From contig CBHWBD010000002.1 of assembly GCA_966111775.1 (NCBI GenBank), forward strand, positions 23,612-87,611: a stretch of DNA of 64,000 nt, read 5' to 3'. The notes under the pieces are model-generated. The model saw only the letters and a program-made list of their open reading frames with translations, was not told the DNA's origin and searched no databases. Source of the DNA: Pelomonas sp966111775 (GTDB taxonomy: Bacteria; Pseudomonadota; Gammaproteobacteria; Burkholderiales; Burkholderiaceae_C). The position numbers and the translations under genes are program-made. How positions within the stretch are numbered: position 1 is the stretch's first letter; each line of letters opens with the position of its first letter. Of this stretch, positions 35,937-43,000 are shown one piece after another.

Positions 35937-37331
35937 CTAGTCTTGCCAGTGCGGCCCTGCGCGGTTGTGGGTTCCCGCCGGCAGCACGAGAAAGCAACTG
36001 TCCAAGGGGCGAGGCTGGGTGGGCCTGATCGCGCACCACTGCGTTGTTTCATCAAAGGCCCAGCACTCGTCTGGCGGACTTTCCGGCACGAAATAGTGGC
36101 AATAGATGTACTCCAGCTGCTTGTCTCCTGGATCGAACTGGCCCGCCGTCGCGATGATCTTTGCGTGGCGTAGTCGCTCGACCTTGTCGCCCTCGACAGC
36201 CTCGAAGCCGATGTGAACAATGCTCTTACGACCGTCGGGCAGCTGTTCGTTCGCTTCTGACAACTTCTTGCGGATGTCGCGTGCCTTGCTTTGCACAGCA
36301 CTCTCGCTCAAGCTTTCCCAGTTCAGAACAACGGCAAAGTCGCACCCCTCGATGTATCTCGGGTTGTGGCTAGGTTTCGTTAGCAGCAGAGTTTGGTACT
36401 TGGCGTTGCGAACATACTGACCGGTCAACAGTTCCAGGATTCGGTGGCTGCTGCCTAGCACCAGATCCGTGCTCAGAACCTTCTGGAGCGGGCGCAAGTT
36501 CAGCGTGGCAATGCTGCCTGCCGAGGTGGCGTCGCTCCATGACAAGCGCTCCCTCCCGGATGCCAGCCACTCAAGGGCTTTGCCCTTGAGATAGTCCGTA
36601 GGAACCGTCTTGAGCTCGACATGGAAGCTGGACTTGCACAAGGTGTTGCGTTTGAGCCCTGCCAGAAGTTCTGAGCCGCCGGACCATAGCCGGCCTATCT
36701 GTAGTCGCTCGCTCTCACCGTACTCCGGCACCTCCATGCGTTTGCACTCGACGGCCCAGGTGTGGCCATTGAGCGTTACATCCATGTCGTGCGTCTGCGC
36801 CTTTCCTGGCTGCTCCTCGACGAAAGCGACGCTGGCACCGGCGTGCCGGTAGCAAGCTGCTACGAGCAGCTCAAAGAGTCCGCCGTTGGGCTGGCTGCGC
36901 TCCTTGCTCACCATGCGCTGTACGCGCGGAGCAAGGCCGTTGACCTGCAACAGCAGATCTAGGTTGCGTCCGATGGCCTGGAAGACAGGGATGACCCTGG
37001 ATCCGAAGACGTAGTCGTAGTTGCCAATGTGGTCTAGCAATGCCTCGGCCAGGAACAAGTACCAGCCAAAACCGTCTTTTGCATCGAAGAAACGCCCATC
37101 CCCGGCGCCGATGCCCAACGCGCTCAAATACAGACGGCGCGCCGCTTGGTCGCGGCGCTGCTGCCATTGCGATGGCGGGATGAAGGTCTTGAACCACTCC
37201 ACCGCCCTGCGCAAGTCGGGGTTATCTGCCCACTCATCGGGGCGCGGGTCGGGTGGATCAAAGAAGTCCTCGGGAAACTTAAGTTCCTTCGCGATGCGCT
37301 CGGCGTGCAGACGATCCATAGACAGTTTCAT
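35937..37331 (-). CDS. Putative PD-(D/E)xK nuclease (464 aa)
   Basis: A 464-residue protein with a restriction-type nuclease core. 'THDMDVTLNGHTWAVECKRM' (about residues 186-205) gives the D...E-x-K catalytic triad, preceded by 'GGLFELLVAACYRHAG', a helix with the early acidic residue. The N-terminal 130 residues are helical and may bind DNA or a partner. It is probably a defence nuclease or a restriction subunit whose partners are the debris upstream. An alternative start is the ATG at 37319. Codon use is less biased than in the chromosome, consistent with transfer. Confidence 0.7.
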   Translation of the reverse strand: MKLSMDRLHAERIAKELKFPEDFFDPPDPRPDEWADNPDLRRAVEWFKTFIPPSQWQQRRDQAARRLYLSALGIGAGDGRFFDAKDGFGWYLFLAEALLDHIGNYDYVFGSRVIPVFQAIGRNLDLLLQVNGLAPRVQRMVSKERSQPNGGLFELLVAACYRHAGASVAFVEEQPGKAQTHDMDVTLNGHTWAVECKRMEVPEYGESERLQIGRLWSGGSELLAGLKRNTLCKSSFHVELKTVPTDYLKGKALEWLASGRERLSWSDATSAGSIATLNLRPLQKVLSTDLVLGSSHRILELLTGQYVRNAKYQTLLLTKPSHNPRYIEGCDFAVVLNWESLSESAVQSKARDIRKKLSEANEQLPDGRKSIVHIGFEAVEGDKVERLRHAKIIATAGQFDPGDKQLEYIYCHYFVPESPPDECWAFDETTQWCAIRPTQPRPLDSCFLVLPAGTHNRAGPHWQD

Positions 37332-37351
37332 AGCTGCTGTCGACTACTCGG

Positions 37352-37738
37352 CTACACCAGCACAATCTTCGCAGCGATACGCTCCTTGATTGCGATGCGG
37401 CGAAGGTTGCTGCCGGCTTCAACCGTCCAGGCTCCGTTGACCGGATTGAACGTGCAAACGGCGAGCGTCGGGGTTGTCAGAGCGTTAGTGACGATGCAAA
37501 GCCGGTAGTCGAGCGTAGTCTTTTGGAAGGCCTTGTATTCGTTCGGGGTCAGCTCGATGCTAGCCACCTTGCCCGACAGGCCTTTCACCTCGATCCGCAG
37601 GGTCAGCGTGCCGGCTGTGGCCTCCAAATCCCAACCGAGATTGGCCTTGCTCACGTCCTCAAGCTCGTAGCCGCGCTCTTCATAGTGCGCCCAGACCAGC
37701 GCCATGGCAGCGGCTTCGACCTGCGCGTTCTTGAACAC
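37352..37738 (-). CDS. DUF3883-type nuclease domain protein, 5' truncated
   Basis: A 128-codon frame with 'NAQVEAAAMALVWAHYEERG' and 'LGWDLEATAG' followed by 'RIEVKGLSG'. This is the D...E-x-K pattern of the DUF3883 (NO VEIN C-terminal) domain, which belongs to the restriction endonuclease-like fold. The same frame continues upstream with sense sequence ('GRGKRPPPNVFKNAQ') but no start, so the gene has lost its beginning at the junction with the methylase fragment. DUF3883 normally ends a longer defence protein. It ends 20 bp before the 464-aa nuclease gene. Confidence 0.65.
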   Translation of the reverse strand: MFKNAQVEAAAMALVWAHYEERGYELEDVSKANLGWDLEATAGTLTLRIEVKGLSGKVASIELTPNEYKAFQKTTLDYRLCIVTNALTTPTLAVCTFNPVNGAWTVEAGSNLRRIAIKERIAAKIVLV

Positions 37739-37739
37739 A

Positions 37740-38062
37740 TTTGGCGGCGGGCGCTTGCCTCTGCCGGGGACTGCGGCCTTGCCTCCATGAACCAGTTGAC
37801 GAATGCGGGTTCTTGTAGCCGCTGATCAACACCATGCACTTTGCGCTGTTGCTGACGGACAGAAGCTCTTCATGAAAGTCAGCGCAGTTGGCGTCCACCG
37901 TGTAGCCGTGCTCCCTACCCACGCTTTGTGAGGAGGCAGCAATGCGGAGATGGTGCTCGCCAAGCGGTGCTTCGAGCCGAAATACCCAAACGCGGGGCTT
38001 ACCCTTCCCTGTCCCGCCTCTTCCTGCACCTCAAGTAGAGGGCCTACAGATTCTTTGTCCAT
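37740..38062 (-). pseudogene. Broken D12-class DNA adenine methylase
   Basis: The frame from 38062 encodes the methylase N-terminus 'SPAFGYFGSKHRLASTISAL' with 'LPPHKAWV', the SAM-binding start of D12 (Dam-like) methylases. It then goes out of phase. A second frame (from about 37922) encodes the late segment 'FHEELLSVSNSAKCMVLISG' with 'YKNP'. The middle, including the DPPY catalytic part, is missing, so an internal deletion with frameshift has inactivated it. It was probably the modification gene of a restriction system. Confidence 0.7.
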
Positions 38063-38311
38063 GCTGTGTGTTGTTCGAGGGGTAGTCGGCCGCGATGACG
38101 CGGCCGACTCTATCGAAGATCACTATTTAAGAGATTTTAAGTACGCAGCTTATCAGGACTGAAAGGACGTCATTCCCCGCATCCGAATGCGGGAAGCGTG
38201 ATGGTCCCTGATCTGCTTAACGGTACAGCCCAGGTAGCTCAACAGACGAGCCAGGTGCTCGTCCTGCGTGCAATCGCGACAGGCGGCCGCGTGGGATGGC
38301 GTGCACGATTG
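38063..38311. other. Gene-free stretch before the second right end
   Basis: About 250 bp between the methylase remnant and the right-end sites. No supported gene. It includes an AT-richer patch at 38115-38160 that may hold the former promoter of the methylase-nuclease genes. Confidence 0.5.
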
Positions 38312-38358
38312 AGTTCCAAGTTAAGCGCAAACAGTTCCAAGTTCTGCGCAAACCGACA
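38312..38358. repeat. Right end of the second element: two tandem 21-bp sites
   Basis: Two directly abutting 21-bp units at 38312-38332 and 38333-38353 differ at only two positions (core AGTTCCAAGTT...GCGCAAAC). They are followed by the terminal CGACA at 38354-38358. The arrangement matches the right end at 60970-61015. Confidence 0.85.
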
Positions 38359-38372
38359 TCAAGCTCAGTGAG

Positions 38373-38512
38373 TGTCGGTTTGCGCTGAACTCAAAACTGA
38401 AAATCGGCTCTGATCAACCACTTGGCGCCACGATAGTCGGCGGGCTTTGAACCCGTATCTCACTCAAGTCTGAACTTTCGGCTTTCCGTTGCGCTCAACT
38501 TTGAACTTTTCC
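38373..38512. repeat. Left end of the third element
   Basis: TGTCG followed by sites at ~38378, 38457-38476 (ATCTCACTCAAGTCTGAACT) and 38488-38507 (GTTGCGCTCAACTTTGAACT). The spacing of 31 bp between the last two is the same as in the left ends at 21952 and 35026. The sequence is closest to the one at 21952. Confidence 0.85.
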
Positions 38513-38599
38513 TCAGCCTCGGGGGCTGAATGTCCCGGGAAATACAACCGGCGACCCACGGTCTGCGAGGCGGCAATCCATCGCCTACTGCGCGCCACG

Positions 38600-38782
38600 T
38601 CAGACTTCCTTGGAGTTGTCGATCTGCCCATAGGACAGGGCGCGGCCGCCGAAGCGTGCGGCCTGCACGGAGGTGTGCATGCCGTTCACCATCTCCAGAT
38701 GTCCAGGAAGGTCGTCATGAAGCAGCGTCGTTTCCTCGGCACTCCAGTGCCTGCCCACTGTACGGATATCGAATTCACGCAT
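38600..38782 (-). CDS. Small hypothetical protein (60 aa)
   Basis: A 60-codon gene from ATG 38782 overlapping the end of the phosphoesterase frame, with AGGGG 8 nt upstream. The protein is 'MREFDIRTVGRHWSAEETTL' then a region with 'HLEMVNGMHTSVQAARFGGR'. No domain is recognised. Overlap and ribosome site suggest it was translated with the phosphoesterase gene when that was intact. Confidence 0.55.
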   Translation of the reverse strand: MREFDIRTVGRHWSAEETTLLHDDLPGHLEMVNGMHTSVQAARFGGRALSYGQIDNSKEV

Positions 38783-39417
38783 CGGTCGTCCCCTTTCCAT
38801 GCTTGCTTTGATCATTTGGTGCCGGAACTTCAACGACCCAGCCGGCGTTGAACTGGTTGTTCTCGAATACCCCATCTCTCGCCGGATATCCGCGCGGGTT
38901 GGAGACGATCCTGCATCTCCCTCGCTCGTAGTCGAAGGTTGAGTGCGTGTGCCCATGGATCCACAATGAAGGTACAGCAAAGAGATCTTCCGGAAGGTCG
39001 CTGACGAATGCAGGTGTGATCCAGCTCGACGCGTACCGTGGCGCCACGGAACTGCTCGAAGGCGCGTGGTGGGTCACGACGACCGTCGGCCCACCAAACG
39101 GCTCCGACAGAACGCGCCGCAGCCAATCTCGCTCGACCCAATGCTGCGCGAGGGTGTCTCCTGCTTGGAGCAACCGGCGCATCTGGCGATCTCGATACTG
39201 GCTCCTGGCTGGCGCCAGAACCTCGATGCGTCGGAAATCGTTCAGGCCCACCGACGCCTGGCGCAGAGCATGCTCGACGTTGGCAAGCATCCGACCATCA
39301 GGCTGTTGAACTGCCAGTTGGAAGTCCGTCCACAGGGTGCAACCAACAAACCGGACGCCGGCGATGATCGATACGTCCCTCGACAGAAGATGGCGACCAT
39401 GGAATAACGCAAAGACT
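38775..39417 (-). pseudogene. Metallophosphoesterase, N-terminal part lost
   Basis: The frame encodes the C-terminal two thirds of a calcineurin-like phosphoesterase: 'IAGVRFVGCTLWTDFQL', 'PTVVVTHHAPS' and 'WIHGHTHSTFDYERGRCRIV', ending 'NPRGYP'. The metal-binding start of the family (DxH, GD, GNHE) is absent: upstream of about 39417 an in-frame stop precedes only 'FALFHGRHLLSRD'. An internal ATG at 39290 could give a 171-aa product, but it would lack half of the di-metal centre, so activity is unlikely. Confidence 0.65.
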
Positions 39418-39539
39418 TAGCCATGTCCTAACGGCAATCTGGCGCTACTCTGGCCGGCATGCATAAGTCAACGCAAGCAGCGACTTCAGACGTGAAAAAG
39501 CCGCCCAAAGAGCGGCTGTTTCGTCCCAAACAGGTGCCG

Positions 39540-40082
39540 TCAGTATGAAGGAATGAAACAAGAGACTTTCACAGTAGCCGCCCCTTCATTTGGATGCTCA
39601 GCATTTGTGACAAATATGCTTCCGCCAAGCAATATCGCGCCGTCACTCAAGCGAGTTGTTACCAAGCGCGACAACTTGGCATTTGCTTTCCAAGCCCCAC
39701 CCACGGCACCCGCAGCATCGGAGAGAGCGAATTCCACACGCTCAGGTGAAAATTCAAGCCCCTGGCCGACAAGGAAGTCGAATCTGCCAGATAACTCCAA
39801 TCCGATCAGTTCCGTTTCCTCGTCATCCACTCCGCGGTTTCCGATAAATCTTTTTTGAATTTCAACAGCGATGGCATCACTTTTCGCCGATTTCAGAAAC
39901 GCCCCGAGCACTCCCGTTGAAACGCTGGCGTGTGAATGGCGCAAGCTATATCCCCTCCCGCCCAGGCAGGAAATCGAATATGCGCGCATATCCTTATCGG
40001 CAGATGGCAGCGCATTTGACGCCATCGAAATCAGAGTGCCAATGACAACGATGACCATCGAACGCAGGGATTTGAAAAACAT
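39540..40082 (-). CDS. Periplasmic protein, candidate immunity to the RHS toxin
   Basis: A 180-residue protein with a clear signal peptide ('SMVIVVIGTLISMASNA', cut near residue 25). It starts 5 bp after the stop codon of the RHS toxin gene. GGAGG at ~9 nt supports ATG 40082. The mature part is beta-rich ('IGLELSGRFDFLVGQGLEF', 'AILLGGSIFVTNAEHP') and contains one early Cys and one late Cys. Its position directly after the toxin tip is that of an immunity gene, and periplasmic location fits neutralising a toxin acting in or via the envelope. No known immunity family is recognised. G+C is lower than that of the chromosome. Confidence 0.6.
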   Translation of the reverse strand: MFFKSLRSMVIVVIGTLISMASNALPSADKDMRAYSISCLGGRGYSLRHSHASVSTGVLGAFLKSAKSDAIAVEIQKRFIGNRGVDDEETELIGLELSGRFDFLVGQGLEFSPERVEFALSDAAGAVGGAWKANAKLSRLVTTRLSDGAILLGGSIFVTNAEHPNEGAATVKVSCFIPSY

Positions 40083-40087
40083 CCTAC

Positions 40088-43000
40088 TTACCCTCCACAT
40101 TCGCACAGCTTTTTTCTAAGCTTATCGTATTTCACCAAATTTTTTTCTGTTAACCGTTTCGCCTCGGGAACTATAAACGCATGGTCATAATTGTTGTCTG
40201 AATCTTGCAGCATCCACGGTTCGGTGAAATGCAGTCCCTCGTGAAAAACCGTACTCAATATTTGCTTGCTTTCCGCGGGAGACAAGTTGTCTTTCAGAAA
40301 CCCTTTATTCAAATGTATTAATCCGTCTCTACCTGGGATGTTCACAGAATTCCCCTGATTCCTCAAGCTGGCATGCCCGTTTTTGAATGACGCTGCAGGA
40401 ATATCAACGGCGGGTGGCCCCTCCCCTGTCTTGACTCCTTGCCCATTCGCGATAGTCACCGCGGCATCGATGTCGCACTGCGCGAGACCAGTAGGGTCGA
40501 CTCCCGACACAGGATTTCCATCAACGTAAGCATAATTATTTACTTGACCCGAAGACCATCCGATGGGGTCTTCGCTGATAAACCGCATAGCATCGGGCCT
40601 GTAATATCTAGTCCGGTAGTAGTAAAGTCCTGTCGCGTCATCTTCTCGCCCGGTATAGCGTTGACTGTCAGTGCTGGTGCCGGTGGTAGAGACAGGGCTT
40701 CCGTAGGGTGTGTACTGGAAGGTTTTCTGCACTACGCCCTGCCCGTCCGTTTGGACGACAGTACTGTTGTTGGCCTCGGTCATGATCCAGCTCATGCTGG
40801 GCTGACCGCCGACGGTGGTCTGTCGCATGAAGTGCTGGTCGATGCCACCGGTGATCAAGTTAGCCGTGATGTTGCCGCTTCTACCGGCCGCGTCCAACTC
40901 CTGGATGAAGTTGTCCCCGTCGTAGTTGAAAGCTGTTGTTGCAGCACCCAATTTGCGCGAGACCCGCCGGCCCTGGCTGTCATAGGTGAAGCTGGCATTG
41001 GTCATCGTGTTGTTGACGCCAGTCAGCTGGTCCCGCGCATCCCAGGTGTAGGTGGTGACTCCGTCACCCGTCATGTTGCCGTTGAAGTCGTAGCTGAAGG
41101 CCTTGCCGCCCCAGGTGGTCAGCTGATTGGCAGCGTTGTAGGCAGCATCCGTGATGTCCGGGCCTTGCGTGCCGATGAAGTTGGCCAAGTCGCCGCTGAC
41201 GCTGATGCGCCGGCCTGCGGCGTCGTAGGTGTAGCCCCCTTGTGCGATGACGCTGTTGTCGGCCTTGAGGTATTTCAGCGTTTTCACCTCACCTGCGTCC
41301 GTGTACGTGGTGTTCACGCTCATGCCGCTGGTGTAGGTCGTCTTGGTGGGCCGGTTGGCGTCGTCGTATTGGAAGGCCACGGTCTGCGCCTGGTTGCCGT
41401 TACTGGCCCCGGCGGCTTGGGTGATCAGCGTGAGTCGGTCTGCGTCATCCCATGTATAGCTCAGACTGGGCTGTGCAACCTGACTGCCAGCCGGCCCATT
41501 CTTGAGCGTCATGCTGGTGCGCCGGCTGGCATTGTCGTAGGTGTAGTTGACCTCCCCTTGATCCGTGCTCTCTTGCTTGAGCCGATCCAGATCGTCAAAG
41601 ACGCGCGTGATGGTCTTGCTCACGCCGCCTTGGGTATCAACGATTTGCGTCAGGCGGTTGCCTTTGTCCCAGGTGAGGCTGACGGTGCTGGTGTAGGCAG
41701 TAGGGCTTGCCGACGTGGCACCGAAGCCGATGGTTTTGGTGCGACCCAAGCTGTCGTACGTGACGCCGCTCACCTGGCCTTTGCGGTCCGTACGTTGCTT
41801 GATCCGGCCGCCAGGCTCATAGAGATAGCTTTCGCTTTTGAGCAGTGGATCCGTCTTGGTCTGGACCTGGCCCGTTGGGAAGTACGTGTAGCCGGTGCTC
41901 TGGTTCTTTGCGTCGGTGTGGCTCAGCAATTGGCCATAGTTGTCGTAGCCGAACTTGGTGAGCCCGCCCAGTGCATCCGTAATCTGCGTGAGGTGATTGA
42001 GGCTGTCCCAGGTATTGACCGTGGTGTTGCCCAATGGGTCGATGGTGGTCGTGACCCGGCCCACGGCGTCCGTGAGCCGCATGCTCGTGCGGTTCAATGG
42101 ATCCGTCACGCTGGTGAGATCGGCGCCGGCGTAGCCGAGTTTAGTCACCTTGAGAAGTGGATCCGTGACGCTCGTGAGCAGTCCCTGGTCGTCGTACGCG
42201 AAGCTGGTGATGTGGCTGAGCGCATCTTTGCTGGACAACAGGTTGCCCCGGTAGTCGTACTGGAGGGTGGTGACGTGGTTCAGCGGGTCCTTGATGGTCA
42301 GCGGCTGGCTGAAAACTGGGTCATACGTGGCGGTGTAGCTCACCGCGTTAGCTGTGCCTGCCAGGCGAGTGACCTTGGTGAGGTTGCCCAAGGTGTCGTA
42401 TTCGAAGGCCGTCTGCCGATTCAGCGCGTCGGTCTGGCTCGTCAGCTGGTTGCTGGTGTAGACATAGTTCGTGACCTGCTCTTCAGCAAGACCCAGTGCC
42501 GAAGTGTTCTTTGTGACGTTCCCAAGGGTGTCGAACTGCACGCGGCGCACAGTGCCGCGGCGGTCTGTCACGTCGGTCTGCGTAGAAGGCGGCACGGTCA
42601 CCGTGCCGCCGATGCAAGGTGACTGCGTAGCAACGCTGGAATAGCCGTAGCCGAAACTTGAGCCGTCGGCCAACGTCTGACTCAGAACGCGACCCGTCTC
42701 GTAGTTGTTCAGCGCGGGGCTGCTGGTGCCTGAGCTGCAACTTCCGGCGGGGATGTTGACGACCTCGTAGGTGTTCGAGATCGCCAGCTTGCTGTTGGGA
42801 TCGGTCACCTTTTTTAGGCGGTTGGCGGCCGTCCACTCATAGATACGGGTCTTCGAGTTCGGGTCGGTAACCGTCTGCAGGTTGTTGGTGCCCGTGTAGT
42901 ACACGTAAGTGAACTGCCGGCCGATGTTGTCGGTGATCGAGCTCACGAGACCCGCGCCGTTGTAGGCAAAGTCGACGTATCGGCCGTTGGGGCTGGTGAT

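Larger units (their letters stand above)
35026..38358. mobile_element. Second Tn7-like element (3.3 kb, no transposase), TSD TCAAG
   Basis: It starts TGTCG at 35026, ends CGACA at 38358, and is flanked by the perfect 5-bp direct repeat TCAAG (35021-35025 and 38359-38363). The left end has sites at ~35031, 35111-35130 and 35142-35160; the last two start 31 bp apart, as in the other left ends. No tns gene is inside, so it must move with transposase supplied in trans. Cargo: a nuclease gene, a DUF3883-type fragment, a broken adenine methylase and a small frame. It inserted into the right end of the first element. Confidence 0.82.

Noticed and set aside
21952..38512. Repeated end sequences as IS21-family insertion sequence ends
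   Set aside because: IS21 also has multiple terminal repeats, but no istA/istB gene is present, the duplications are 5 bp, and the third copy encloses complete tns genes; Tn7-like fits better.
40439..42622. Plus-strand frame of about 727 codons opposite the RHS gene
   Set aside because: Repetitive Val/Gly/Asp composition mirrors YD repeats of the true gene; no ribosome site or family.
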